Shown: positions 1 through 9,458 of the stretch, piece after piece
How the letters are laid out: every line of letters begins with the position of its first letter
Position numbering within the stretch: the first letter of the stretch is position 1
From: Chloroflexota bacterium
GTDB taxonomy: Bacteria; Chloroflexota; Limnocylindria; Limnocylindrales; CSP1-4
NCBI GenBank assembly: GCA_005882635.1
Contig: VBFG01000048.1
Coordinates: 20,835 to 84,834, forward strand
DNA: 64,000 nucleotides
Direction of reading: 5' to 3'
Notes under the pieces: model-generated
Told to the model about the DNA's origin: nothing
Databases searched by the model: none
The model's input: only the letters and a program-made list of their open reading frames with translations
Translations under genes and position numbers: made by a program

Positions 1-2
1 TG

Positions 3-611
3 GAGGAGCTCGCGACCGGCTCCGCCTCCGACGCCCTGCCGATCACGCCGCAGAAGGCCATCGCCGATCTGCGCGCCGCGCTCGACCCGGACGACATCGT
101 CGTGTCCGACGTCGGCGCCCACAAGGTCTGGGTCGCCCGCCTCTACCAGGCCTACGAGCCGAACACCGTGATCATCTCGAACGGGTTCGCCGCGATGGGC
201 ATCAGCCTCCCCGGCGCGATCGCGGCGAAGCTCGTCCACCCCGACCGGAAGGTCGTCGCACTGTGCGGCGACGGCGGCTTCCTGATGAACAGCCAGGAGC
301 TCGAGACGGCGACGCGCATCGGCGCGAACGTCACGGTCGTCGTCTGGCGCGACGACGGCTACGGCCTGATCGACTGGAAGCAGCGCAATGAATTCGGCCG
401 GCCGTTCGGGGTCGATTTCGGCAACCCGGACTTCGTCGCCTACGCGGAGTCGTTCGGGATCGCCGGGTTCCGGCCGTCGTCAGCCGCGGAGCTGCTGCCG
501 ATGCTCCGGCGGGCGCTCGACGTCGATGGCCCGACGCTCGTCGAGGTCCCGATCGACTACCGAGAGAACCTCCGCCTGACCGAGCAGCTCGGCGCCCTCG
601 CTGGAGCCTAG
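3..611 (+). CDS. Thiamine-pyrophosphate enzyme, acetolactate synthase-like, C-terminal part (5' truncated by window edge)
   Basis: Open frame runs to the window start; TPP-binding motif GDGGFLMNSQELETA; C-terminal TPP-enzyme pattern. Confidence 0.85.
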   Translation, partial: EELATGSASDALPITPQKAIADLRAALDPDDIVVSDVGAHKVWVARLYQAYEPNTVIISNGFAAMGISLPGAIAAKLVHPDRKVVALCGDGGFLMNSQELETATRIGANVTVVVWRDDGYGLIDWKQRNEFGRPFGVDFGNPDFVAYAESFGIAGFRPSSAAELLPMLRRALDVDGPTLVEVPIDYRENLRLTEQLGALAGA

Positions 612-1417
612 CTCGGCGCGCTCGCCGGAACCTGGGTCGCCTCGGGTTCGATGTAGCCGTCGTACTCCACGACCGTCCGATAGCCGAGCCGCTTGTAGAT
701 CGGAAAGCCCATCGGGCTGGACTGGAGGATGGCGACCCTGCATCCAGCCGCCCGGGCGTCGGCGGCGATCCGGGCGGTCATGACCTCGCCGTACCCCCGC
801 TTCCGGGCGCTGTCGACCGTCGCGATGTTGTAGACACCGATCGCCGGCCCGGTCCGGACGCCCAGGCCGGTCGTCACCGGTGCGCCTTCGGCGTAGCCGA
901 CATAGACGGTCCGGTCGGGCCGCTGCCACAAGTCGGGCGCAATGATCGCCCGGAGGATCTCCTCCGGCAGGCCGAACCCTGCCGCCGCGGTGACGATGTG
1001 GTCCTCGAGTCCGGAGGCGTCAGCGACGGCCCGGACCTCGAAGCCACCGATCCGTCGCGGCGCGCCCTCCGGGATCGGATCGAGCGCCATTCCAGGCAGC
1101 GGCGCGTGGTCGGTCGGGAGAGCCAGGCCGAGGTCGGACATCAGGCCGACGAACCGGTCATCGGCGCCACGCCGAAGATTGACGACGAAGCGCTCGTGGC
1201 GACCCCGCTGCACCGCGACGGCGGCAGCAATCCCGTCGGCGGTCGCTGATGCGTCGCCGATCAAGACCTCGTTGAACAGGCGGACGGGCAGGCCGCTCGC
1301 GAGCAGGACGACCCCGTGTTCTCGTCGGATCAGGGACCCCGGCACGGCCGAGTCCACTTCCGTGAGCGCCGCGATGAAGTTCTCGTGTTCGACTTCGGCG
1401 ATGGTTGCGGCGTTCAC
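608..1417 (-). CDS. GNAT family N-acetyltransferase
   Basis: ORF track; GNAT-like pattern (VDSARKRGYGEVMTARIAADARAAGCRVAILQSS..YKRLGYR). GTG start at 1417 preferred over 1459 because TAGTGT lies 7 nt upstream. Confidence 0.8.
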   Translation of the reverse strand: MNAATIAEVEHENFIAALTEVDSAVPGSLIRREHGVVLLASGLPVRLFNEVLIGDASATADGIAAAVAVQRGRHERFVVNLRRGADDRFVGLMSDLGLALPTDHAPLPGMALDPIPEGAPRRIGGFEVRAVADASGLEDHIVTAAAGFGLPEEILRAIIAPDLWQRPDRTVYVGYAEGAPVTTGLGVRTGPAIGVYNIATVDSARKRGYGEVMTARIAADARAAGCRVAILQSSPMGFPIYKRLGYRTVVEYDGYIEPEATQVPASAPS

Positions 1418-1490
1418 CGCCCGGACACTAGCAAATCGGTCCCACTCAAGGCCCGGCACCGCGCTTCGAGCGCGCTGCTAGTCTCCCGCG

Positions 1491-2231
1491 ATGGCGCCGA
1501 CAACGAGCGTCCGCGGGCTCGCCGGGCGGATGTTCATGATGCCGAGCTACTCGCCCGACGAGCGCGACCTTCGGACGCTCCGCCTGGCCGGCCTCGACCT
1601 GCCCGTCCGGTCGACGGTCGTCGTCGTCGCCGTGATCCTGCTCGTGATCTTCGACTTCCAACGGACGCTCATCCCGGATCAGCTGCTCCGCTATGACCGC
1701 AACCCGGAGGAGCAGCGGATGCAGGCCTTCAGCCGCCTGTTCCTCTACCTCGTCGTCCCCCTGGCGATCGTGATCCTCGGCTTCCGCGATCGCCCCGCGC
1801 GGTACGGACTTCAAGTCGGGGACTGGCGATGGGGCCTCGGCCTCGCGCTCGCGGGCTGCGTCGTGATGACCCCGATCGTCCTCGTCCTCGCCGGCCAACC
1901 CGACTTCCGGACCTACTACTCCGCGTCGTTCGAGTCGCTGCCCGGCCTCCTGAGCACGAATGTCCTCGACCTGTTCTCGACCGAGTTCCTCTTCCGCGGC
2001 TTCCTGATGCTCGCCCTGGCCCGGGTCTTCGGCCCGGTCGCGCTGGTCGTCGCGCTCTTCCCGTTCACGCTGACCCACCTGCTCAAGCCGGAGGCGGAGC
2101 TCCTGTCGACCGCGGCCGGCGGCGCGGTCTACGGCTGGCTGACCTGGCGGACCGAGTCGATCCTGTGGGGCGCGGCCGCCCACGTGTACATCGTCACGCT
2201 CGTGATCACCGCGGCCGGCCCGGCGCGCTGA
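1491..2231 (+). CDS. CPBP/CAAX-type intramembrane metalloprotease-like membrane protein
   Basis: Multiple TM segments; STEFLFRGFLMLAL and TLTHLLKPE-like motifs. Confidence 0.7.
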   Translation: MAPTTSVRGLAGRMFMMPSYSPDERDLRTLRLAGLDLPVRSTVVVVAVILLVIFDFQRTLIPDQLLRYDRNPEEQRMQAFSRLFLYLVVPLAIVILGFRDRPARYGLQVGDWRWGLGLALAGCVVMTPIVLVLAGQPDFRTYYSASFESLPGLLSTNVLDLFSTEFLFRGFLMLALARVFGPVALVVALFPFTLTHLLKPEAELLSTAAGGAVYGWLTWRTESILWGAAAHVYIVTLVITAAGPAR

Positions 2232-2267
2232 CGATCTCGCGAGCGTTGGACGCGGACATGCGAACGA

Positions 2268-2291
2268 CGCGGCGCTCGGGTGAGCGCCGCG
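2268..2291. terminator. Hairpin at convergent gene junction
   Basis: CGCGGCGCTC-GGGT-GAGCGCCGCG, perfect 10-bp stem; no clear T-tract. Confidence 0.55.
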
Positions 2292-2313
2292 GCGTCTGTC
2301 GCCCGTCGTCCGG

Positions 2314-2961
2314 TCAGTTGCGGCGGTCGGCCCCGGTCGACTCGATCGTGTCGGGGCCGACGAGGACCCACGCGTCCTGCCAGCTGCCACCGGCCATGTT
2401 CCGCTGGATGTTCAGCCAGGCCATGCCCTCGAGCGTCCGGGCGGCCGCGAGAGAGCCCGCGTCGACGGGCCGGAAGCCGATCGACTCGACGACGTCGAGG
2501 ATCGTCTGCTTGGCATCGGGGTCATCTGCGGCAACGAACCCGTCCGACGGGATCCCGCCCACGGTCGGCTCGGCCTGGCGCGAGGCGAACGCGGTGTTGA
2601 ACGCCTTGACGACCTTGGCCTGCGGAAGCTTCGCCTGGAGCTCTTCCGCGATCGACGTCGGGGTGCCGTCCGGTGATGGCGTCGGGCGATTCGCGACATC
2701 GACGACGACCTTGCCGGCGACGTCCCGGCCGATCTCGGTTGCGATCTTGTCGAGCGCCGTCGCGGGAACCGCGAGGACGACGAGATCCGCGGCGCGGACC
2801 GCCTCCGCGTTCGAGCTGACGGCACGAGCGCCGGTCCGGGCCGCCGCCTCCGTCGCGTGCTCGGGATGCTCGGCGGACACCGTCACGTCGTGGCCGGCGC
2901 GGGTTAATGACGACGCGAGCGCGCGTCCGACATTGCCGGCACCGATGATTGCGATCTGCAT
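2314..2961 (-). CDS. NADPH-dependent F420 reductase-like NAD(P)-binding protein
   Basis: N-terminal MQIAIIGAGNVGRALASSL Rossmann motif; FNT and F420-reductase-like pattern. Confidence 0.8.
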   Translation of the reverse strand: MQIAIIGAGNVGRALASSLTRAGHDVTVSAEHPEHATEAAARTGARAVSSNAEAVRAADLVVLAVPATALDKIATEIGRDVAGKVVVDVANRPTPSPDGTPTSIAEELQAKLPQAKVVKAFNTAFASRQAEPTVGGIPSDGFVAADDPDAKQTILDVVESIGFRPVDAGSLAAARTLEGMAWLNIQRNMAGGSWQDAWVLVGPDTIESTGADRRN

Positions 2962-2982
2962 GGCTCGATCCTCCGGGATCTG

Positions 2983-3058
2983 GCTTGACATGTTTGGTGT
3001 CGTCAAGCGATATTTGTTGACAGCACAAGGCTACGGCGCGAGTTCGCCGTTGTCAACA
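2983..3058. promoter_or_regulatory. Divergent control region with two inverted repeats
   Basis: GCTTGAC(2983-2989)/GTCAAGC(3002-3008) and TGTTGACA(3015-3022)/TGTCAACA(3051-3058); TTGACA -35-like boxes embedded. Confidence 0.6.
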
Positions 3059-3081
3059 GGAGTTTGAGGAGAGCAAAGTCG

Positions 3082-3663
3082 ATGGTCATCGAGCAGCCGA
3101 CGGACGAGGCCGGCCGCCGCGCGCCCGCCGTCGGTCGCCAGGTCCGCCGCTGGCGGACCGACCGAGGCCTGACGCTCGCCCGTCTCGCTCAGGCGACCGG
3201 GCTCAACATCGGTTACCTGTCGCAGATCGAGAACGACAAGGCGTCACCGTCGCTGACCTGCCTGTCGTCGCTGGCAACCGCCCTCGACGTGCCGATCGCC
3301 TGGTTCCTCGTCGACGAGACGGCCAAGCCGGAGGTCGTCCGGGCCGCGGACCGACGCTGGCGGGAGGTGCCGGACGGCCGGGCAAGTCGGGTCGATGCTC
3401 GGGGCTCGAGCGACATCTCGATCGTCGAGGCGCAGTCGCAGCCGGGGGTGAGCTCCGGCATGCACACCCATTCGGGCGACGAGCACCATCTCGTGCTGTC
3501 CGGGCGGTTCCGGATGACCCAGGGCGATCACGTCGTGGAGCTCGGACCCGGCGACTACCTCCGCTGGGACGGGCTGATTCCGCACGACGCCGAGACGATC
3601 GGCAACGAGCCGGGGTCGCTGCTGATCATCCGGCTCACCCGTCATGGCGAGCCGCACGACTGA
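3082..3663 (+). CDS. XRE-family transcriptional regulator with C-terminal cupin domain
   Basis: N-terminal HTH (LTLARLAQATGLNIGYLSQIENDKASPSL) plus cupin (HTHSGDEHHLVLSGRF..LGPGDYLRWDG). Confidence 0.9.
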   Translation: MVIEQPTDEAGRRAPAVGRQVRRWRTDRGLTLARLAQATGLNIGYLSQIENDKASPSLTCLSSLATALDVPIAWFLVDETAKPEVVRAADRRWREVPDGRASRVDARGSSDISIVEAQSQPGVSSGMHTHSGDEHHLVLSGRFRMTQGDHVVELGPGDYLRWDGLIPHDAETIGNEPGSLLIIRLTRHGEPHD

Positions 3664-3683
3664 GGCCGGGCGCGCATGAGAAA

Positions 3684-3710
3684 ACGGCCGGCGGGTTCAC
3701 CGCCGGCCGT
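3684..3710. terminator. Rho-independent terminator, possibly bidirectional
   Basis: ACGGCCGGCGG-GTTCA-CCGCCGGCCGT, perfect 11-bp stem; TTTT tract on the minus-strand side. Confidence 0.8.
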
Positions 3711-3733
3711 CTCGACGTCCCTGGACCCGCGGA

Positions 3734-4279
3734 TCAGCTGATGCGGGTCACGACGAACGGGTTCTGGAGCGGGTGGTGGTTCGCCCGACCGATCCAGATC
3801 CGGCTGATTGGCAGCTTGGCCCCGTTGAGTGAGCCACCGAAGGTCAGCCGCCGAGCGCAATCGGTCCGGAAGTTGAGGCCGTCCACCGCGCCGTAGTTCG
3901 TGAACCGGTAGGTCAACGTCAGTCGATCGGCGCTGAGGGCGATGAAGTCGCTGCCCTCGAGTCGGACGGCTCGCGCCGTCATCGGCGCGCTCGACACGAT
4001 CCGTCCGCTGAAGACGGCGCGCGTCGTGCCGCGGTGCGTCACGCGGAGATGCCAGCCGTAGGCGTCGTGCCAGATGTAGTCGCCCGCCGCCGCACCGGCG
4101 TGCCAGAGAGTCGGCACGCCCTGGACGGCGGCCGGCCAGTGACCGTCGGTGCAGGCCGTCGTCGTCGTCACCGTCGTCGAGCCGGCCGTCGCGGCGAGCG
4201 TCGTCGCCGGTGTAACGAGCACAGCCGTGAGCGTCAGGAGGCCGACCAGGCCACCGAGGAGCGGGCGTCGGATCGTCAT
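3734..4279 (-). CDS. Secreted hypothetical protein
   Basis: Signal peptide MTIRRPLLGGLVGLLTLTAVLVTPATTLAA; no recognised domain. Confidence 0.65.
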   Translation of the reverse strand: MTIRRPLLGGLVGLLTLTAVLVTPATTLAATAGSTTVTTTTACTDGHWPAAVQGVPTLWHAGAAAGDYIWHDAYGWHLRVTHRGTTRAVFSGRIVSSAPMTARAVRLEGSDFIALSADRLTLTYRFTNYGAVDGLNFRTDCARRLTFGGSLNGAKLPISRIWIGRANHHPLQNPFVVTRIS

Positions 4280-4451
4280 CGCGAGGTCTCCATGGCGAGG
4301 TTTGGTCTCGCGCACCGTCCTGTTCCGACGTACGAGCGTCTTCCTCACGACGTCAGCAGAAGGTAAGACGGCGCTCGCGACGATCGGTATCCTTCTGCCG
4401 TTCCTCCCAGGCGGACCCCACTCCGTCGATCAGACACGTCAGGTGGTGCCC

Positions 4452-5621
4452 ATGAAGGTCGGCGTCGCCAAGGAGACCGCGCCGGGCGAACGGCGCGTCG
4501 CCCTGGTACCCGAAGGGCTCGGCAAGCTTACGGCCGCCGGGCTCGAGATCCTCGTCGAACGCGGCGCCGGTGATGGCGCGGCGATCCCCGACTCGGCCTA
4601 CGCCGAAGCGGGGGCGACCGTCGTCTCGACCGTCGACCTGTACAGGCAGTCGGACGTGATCCTCCGCGTCCAGAAGCCGTCCGACTCGGAGGTCAAGGTC
4701 ATGCGCAAGGGCCAGGCCGTCCTCGGCCTGCTCCAGCCGCTGATCGATCCGAAGACAGCCGCAGCCCTCGCCGAACAGGGGGTCACCGCGATCAGCCTCG
4801 ACGCGATCCCGAGGACGCTCAGCCGGGCCCAGTCGATGGATGCGCTCAGCTCCCAGGCGAACGTCGGCGGCTACAAGGCGGTCCTGATCGCGGCCAACGA
4901 GTACGGCCGCTATTTCCCGCTCCTGACGACCGCCGCCGGCACGGCCAAGCCGGCGAACGTCCTGATCCTCGGAATCGGCGTCGCCGGGCTCCAGGCGATC
5001 GGCACGGCCCGCCGGCTCGGCGCGGTGGTCAAGGCCTACGACGTCCGACCGGAAACCCGCGAGCAGGCGGAAAGCCTCGGCGCGCAGTTCGTCAAGCTCA
5101 AGACCACGATCGACGCGACCGGCGCCGGAGGCTATGCCCGGGAGCTGACGCCCGAGGAGCGCGCCGCCCAGCAGGCAGAGCTCAACGAGGTCATCGGCGG
5201 CATGGACATCGTCATCACGACGGCCCAGGTGCCGGGCCGCAAGCCGCCGGTCCTCGTAACGGCCGAGGCGGTCGCCCAGATGAAGCCGGGCTCGATCATC
5301 GTCGACATGGCGGCATCCGCCCTCGGCGGGAACTGCGAGCTGTCGCGGGCCGGGAAGACGATCACGACCGACAACGGGGTCACGATCGTCTCGCCCGACA
5401 ACCTGCCGGCGACGATGCCGGCCGGCGCGTCGGCCTTCTACGCGCGGAACATCTCATCCCTGCTGCTCGGGATGGTCAAGAACGGCCAGCTCGACCTCGA
5501 CTTCGACGACGAGGTGACGAAGGCGACGGTCATCTCGAAGGACGGCGAGGTCATCGCCGAGCCGGTCAAGAAGCTGCTCGAGCCCGCGACCGCGGCGAGC
5601 ATCCCCGGAGGCGCCGCGTGA
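4452..5621 (+). CDS. pntAA: NAD(P) transhydrogenase subunit alpha (part 1)
   Basis: MKVGVAKETAPGERRVALVPEG; ILGIGVAGLQAIGTARRLGA; downstream partners. Confidence 0.95.
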   Translation: MKVGVAKETAPGERRVALVPEGLGKLTAAGLEILVERGAGDGAAIPDSAYAEAGATVVSTVDLYRQSDVILRVQKPSDSEVKVMRKGQAVLGLLQPLIDPKTAAALAEQGVTAISLDAIPRTLSRAQSMDALSSQANVGGYKAVLIAANEYGRYFPLLTTAAGTAKPANVLILGIGVAGLQAIGTARRLGAVVKAYDVRPETREQAESLGAQFVKLKTTIDATGAGGYARELTPEERAAQQAELNEVIGGMDIVITTAQVPGRKPPVLVTAEAVAQMKPGSIIVDMAASALGGNCELSRAGKTITTDNGVTIVSPDNLPATMPAGASAFYARNISSLLLGMVKNGQLDLDFDDEVTKATVISKDGEVIAEPVKKLLEPATAASIPGGAA

Positions 5622-5947
5622 GCCCGACAGAGATCAGCGCGTTCCTCGCGAACTTCACGGTCTTCACTCTCGCCATCCTGTGCGGTTTCGCCGTCATCTC
5701 GAAGGTTCCGGCAACCCTCCACACGCCGTTGATGTCGGGGGCGAACTCGATCCATGGGATCGTCCTGGTCGGCTCGATGTTCATCGCCGTCAACGCGACG
5801 GACCCGCTCAGCCAGCTCCTGTCGCTGGTGGCGGTGGCATTCGCGACGATGAACGTCGTCGGCGGCTACGTCGTCACCGACCGGATGCTCCAGATGTTCA
5901 AGCGCAAGCCGGTCGCGGCACCGAAGGCCGACAAGACGGAGGCCTGA
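5618..5947 (+). CDS. pntAB: NAD(P) transhydrogenase subunit alpha (part 2, membrane)
   Basis: 109-aa membrane protein overlapping pntAA by 4 nt; KVPATLHTPLMSGANSIHGIV signature. Confidence 0.95.
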   Translation: MSPTEISAFLANFTVFTLAILCGFAVISKVPATLHTPLMSGANSIHGIVLVGSMFIAVNATDPLSQLLSLVAVAFATMNVVGGYVVTDRMLQMFKRKPVAAPKADKTEA

Positions 5948-5951
5948 GGCG

Positions 5952-7376
5952 ATGATCGACATCAACGCCCTCGATCCGCTCGTCCGGCTCGCCTGGCTCG
6001 TCGGGGCCGTGGCGTTCGTGCTGGGCCTGATCCGGATGAACTCGCCGGCGACGGCGCGGAACGGCAACCTCGTCTCGGCCGGCGGGATGGCGGTCGCGAT
6101 CGTCGCGACCGCCGTCTATCTGCTCCTGCGGCCGAACGACTCGACCGGCAACAACCTCCTGATCGGGTGGCTGATCATCGTCGTCGGCATCGCGATTGGC
6201 GGCGGGCTCGGCCTCTACTCGGCGCGGACCGTGAAGATGACCGCGATGCCCCAGCTGGTGTCGCTGTTCAATGCAATGGGCGGCGGCGCGGCGGCCCTGA
6301 TCGCGATCGACGGCTATCTCCGGATCTCGGCCGCGCCGGGCCTCCAGGAGAACGTCGCGACCGTCCTCGACATCGTCATCGGCTCGATCACGTTCACCGG
6401 CTCGCTGATCGCCTCGGGCAAGCTGATGGGCCGGATCCCGGGCAAGCCGATCCAGGTGCCGGGCGGCCAGCTCGTGACCGCGGCCCTGGCGATCGTCGTC
6501 GTCGTCGGGGCGATCTTCCTCTGGCTCGGCAACTACAGCCTCGTCCTGATGTTCCTCATCCTCGCCGCGTCGCTCACGTTCGGCGTGACGATGACCCTGC
6601 CGATCGGCGGAGCGGACATGCCGGTCGTCATCTCGCTCCTCAACTCGTTCACGGGCACGGCCGTCGCGATGGCCGGGTTCGTGCTGGAGAACCCCGTCCT
6701 GATCATCGCCGGTGCCCTCGTCGGTGCGTCCGGCGCGATCCTGACCAAGCTCATGGCCGACGCGATGAACCGCTCGGTCATCAACATCATGATCGGCGGG
6801 TTCGGCGGCGGCGACTCCGTCGCCGGCGCGGTCGGGGCGGAGGGCGCGTCGGTCCGTGAGCTCGGCGTCGACGACGCCGCGATCCAGCTGGCGTACGCCC
6901 AGCACGTGATCGTCGTCCCGGGCTACGGGCTCGCCGTCGCCCAGGCCCAGCACGCCGTCCGCGAGCTGGCGGAGCTCCTCGAGGAGCGCGGCGTCGACGT
7001 GAAGTACGCCATCCACCCGGTCGCCGGGCGGATGCCCGGCCACATGAACGTCCTCCTCGCCGAGGCGAACGTGCCCTACCCCCAACTCAAGGAGATGGAC
7101 GACATCAACCCGGAGTTCGAGCGGGCCGACGTCGCCCTGGTCGTCGGGGCGAACGACGTCACGAACCCGGCCGCTCGACGCACCGGCACGCCGGTGTCAG
7201 GAATGCCGATCCTCGACGTCGACCGTGCCAAGTCGATCGTCGTCATCAAGCGGTCGATGGGCAAGGGCTACGCCGGCATCGACAACGAGCTCTACACGAA
7301 CCCCAAGACCGGGATGCTCTTCGCCGACGCGAAGGAAGGCCTGGCCTCGCTGGTCGCCGCGGTCAAGGCGCTCTGA
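5952..7376 (+). CDS. pntB: NAD(P) transhydrogenase subunit beta
   Basis: TM domain plus NADP-binding domain (VIVVPGYGLAVAQAQHAVRELAELLEERGVDVKYAIHPVAGRMPGHMNVLLAEANVPY). Confidence 0.97.
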   Translation: MIDINALDPLVRLAWLVGAVAFVLGLIRMNSPATARNGNLVSAGGMAVAIVATAVYLLLRPNDSTGNNLLIGWLIIVVGIAIGGGLGLYSARTVKMTAMPQLVSLFNAMGGGAAALIAIDGYLRISAAPGLQENVATVLDIVIGSITFTGSLIASGKLMGRIPGKPIQVPGGQLVTAALAIVVVVGAIFLWLGNYSLVLMFLILAASLTFGVTMTLPIGGADMPVVISLLNSFTGTAVAMAGFVLENPVLIIAGALVGASGAILTKLMADAMNRSVINIMIGGFGGGDSVAGAVGAEGASVRELGVDDAAIQLAYAQHVIVVPGYGLAVAQAQHAVRELAELLEERGVDVKYAIHPVAGRMPGHMNVLLAEANVPYPQLKEMDDINPEFERADVALVVGANDVTNPAARRTGTPVSGMPILDVDRAKSIVVIKRSMGKGYAGIDNELYTNPKTGMLFADAKEGLASLVAAVKAL

Positions 7377-7404
7377 CGCCCACGCCGGGTTCGGCCGGCG
7401 GCGG

Positions 7405-8103
7405 TCAGTCCCCGCCCGTCGTGGTCTCCATCAGCTCGACGTCGGGAATCTTGGTGATCGCCCCGATCACGTCCTGGCTCCGGGCACTGGGTGGAAGGCG
7501 CACCGTCAGCTCGACCTCATAGCGACCCTTGCCGATCCGCTGGCTGTTGATGCCGGCCATCTCGACCCGCCGGTCCGCGAGGAGCCGGGACACGTCTCCG
7601 AGGGCCTCGAGCCGACCGACCTCGAGACGCAGGCGAATGAGCTGTGCTCCGGGCCGATGGATCCGCGCGACCAACGCGTTGAGGGGCCACAACGAGAAGA
7701 CGGTGATGAACGTGCCGACGCCGGCGATCAGCCATTCGCCGGCACCCGCCGCCATCCCGATCGCCGCGGTCGTCCACAGGCTGGCCGCGGTCGTGAGGCC
7801 GCGGATCGACGTCCCGTACTTGAGGATCGCCCCGGCGCCGAGGAAGCCGATCCCGGACACGACCTGGGCAGCGATCCGGGTCGGATCGACGGTGGGTGCG
7901 ACGCCGTTCGCGGTGATCCCCTCGAACCCGTAGATCGACAGGACGGTGAAGATCGCCGTCCCGAGCGACACCAGGAGATGCGTCCGCATCCCCGCCGGAT
8001 GCTCGTGGATCTCGCGCTCGAGGCCGATCGCGGCGCCGAGGATCGCGGCAATCAGCATCCGGACGGCCAGGTCGGCCTGGAGGACGAAGTCGAACGGCGG
8101 CAT
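7405..8103 (-). CDS. MgtC/SapB family protein
   Basis: RMLIAAILGAAIGLEREIHEHPAGMRTHLLVSLGTAIFTVLS. Confidence 0.9.
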   Translation of the reverse strand: MPPFDFVLQADLAVRMLIAAILGAAIGLEREIHEHPAGMRTHLLVSLGTAIFTVLSIYGFEGITANGVAPTVDPTRIAAQVVSGIGFLGAGAILKYGTSIRGLTTAASLWTTAAIGMAAGAGEWLIAGVGTFITVFSLWPLNALVARIHRPGAQLIRLRLEVGRLEALGDVSRLLADRRVEMAGINSQRIGKGRYEVELTVRLPPSARSQDVIGAITKIPDVELMETTTGGD

Positions 8104-8165
8104 GAACGAACGGCCTCCGGCTCGGACGGGGACTGTCGAGAGAAGTCTAGGGGCCCGCGGACCGC

Positions 8166-8657
8166 TCAGTCGTGGTGGTGCGGCTCCTCGGGCTGGCTGA
8201 CGTCGGCGACCCGGGCTCCGAGCGCCGCGATCAGGTCCGCCGGGGCCAGGTGGAGGTTGATCCCGAAGCCGCCGCCGCCGACGGAGACGACCGGCTCGCC
8301 GACGATCGCCGCGTCGGCGACGACCGGCCACGCCCGAGTCGACCCGAACGGCGTGATCGTGTACCGCTCGTAGCCGGTCATCGCCTTCGCCTCGTCGGCA
8401 TCCGGCAGGGTCATCCGGCGGACGCCGAGCAGCTCTCGCAGCTTCGGCCAGTCGAACCGGCGGCCGGCCGGGACGAGCACGAAGAGGTAGTCGCCCTCGC
8501 CGCGCCGGACGACGATCGTTCGGAGGAGTTGGTGCGTCTCGATCCCCTGGAACCGGGCCGACTCCTCCGCGCTCGAGGCGCGTTCGGTCCGGACGACGCG
8601 ATGCGGGACACCGGCCGCGGCGATCGCCTCGATGGCCGGGGTCGTCGGGTCAGCCAT
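8166..8657 (-). CDS. YbaK/ProX-type aminoacyl-tRNA deacylase domain protein
   Basis: YbaK-like pattern (FQGIETHQLLRTIVVRR..KLRELLGVRRMTLPDADEAKAMTGYERYTITPFG). Confidence 0.85.
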   Translation of the reverse strand: MADPTTPAIEAIAAAGVPHRVVRTERASSAEESARFQGIETHQLLRTIVVRRGEGDYLFVLVPAGRRFDWPKLRELLGVRRMTLPDADEAKAMTGYERYTITPFGSTRAWPVVADAAIVGEPVVSVGGGGFGINLHLAPADLIAALGARVADVSQPEEPHHHD

Positions 8658-9453
8658 CCGCCTCACTGTCTGGATCGACGAGCTCCAGCCGGATGCGCTT
8701 GTTGATCCGGCCTTTCGACTCGTAGCCGGTCACCCGGATCGAGCCGACCTCGGACGTGTTCGAGACGTGGGTCCCGCCGTCGGCCTGCAGGTCGAGGCCG
8801 ACGATCTCGATCGTCCGGATCTCTTCGATCCCCGCGGGCAGGAGGTTGATCTTCGTCCGGATCAGGTCCGGGATCGCGAACGCCTCCGCGCGGGGCAGGA
8901 CGCTGACCCGAACATCACGCTTGGCCGCGAGCTCGGCGTTGACGCTCGCCTCGATCTCCGCCACGAGATCGCCGCTCATCCGCTCGAACTCGAAGTCCAT
9001 CCGGCCGCTGCCCGGCACCATGTTGCCGCCGGTGACCTTGGCGCCGTGGTCCCGCCAGACGACCCCGCACAGGGCGTGGAGGGCGGTGTGCGTCCGCATC
9101 AGCGCGTAGCGCCGCGGCCAGTCGAGGTCGACCGTCAGGAGGTCTCCGCGCGCGGGCGGCGGCGTCCCTTCCGGCTCGAGCTCATGGACGATGTCGCCGC
9201 CCGACTTCCTCGCGCCGCGGACGGTCCAGGCCTGTCCATCGGCCGCCCGGAGGAGCATCCCGCGGTCCGCCGGCTGGCCGCCACCGCCCGGATAGAAGAT
9301 CGTCCGGTCGAGGACGACGAGCGGGGCCTCCCCGCTGGCGTCGACGTCCGCAACCCGGGCCTCGACGGTTCGAGCGTACGCGTCCCGATACGCGATCTGG
9401 TTGCGGACGTCCACCCGGTCCTCCGGACCGATCGACGAGGCCGGCCGAGTCAT
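8650..9453 (-). CDS. Alanyl-tRNA editing protein, AlaX-like
   Basis: TIFYPGGGGQPADRG, RTHTALHALCG and VSNTSEVG motifs of AlaRS/ThrRS editing domains. Confidence 0.9.
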   Translation of the reverse strand: MTRPASSIGPEDRVDVRNQIAYRDAYARTVEARVADVDASGEAPLVVLDRTIFYPGGGGQPADRGMLLRAADGQAWTVRGARKSGGDIVHELEPEGTPPPARGDLLTVDLDWPRRYALMRTHTALHALCGVVWRDHGAKVTGGNMVPGSGRMDFEFERMSGDLVAEIEASVNAELAAKRDVRVSVLPRAEAFAIPDLIRTKINLLPAGIEEIRTIEIVGLDLQADGGTHVSNTSEVGSIRVTGYESKGRINKRIRLELVDPDSEADG

Positions 9454-9458
9454 CTGGC

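Noticed and set aside
5898-7085. 395-aa D/R/H-rich minus-strand ORF opposite pntB
   Set aside because: Shadow ORF; pntB is unambiguous.
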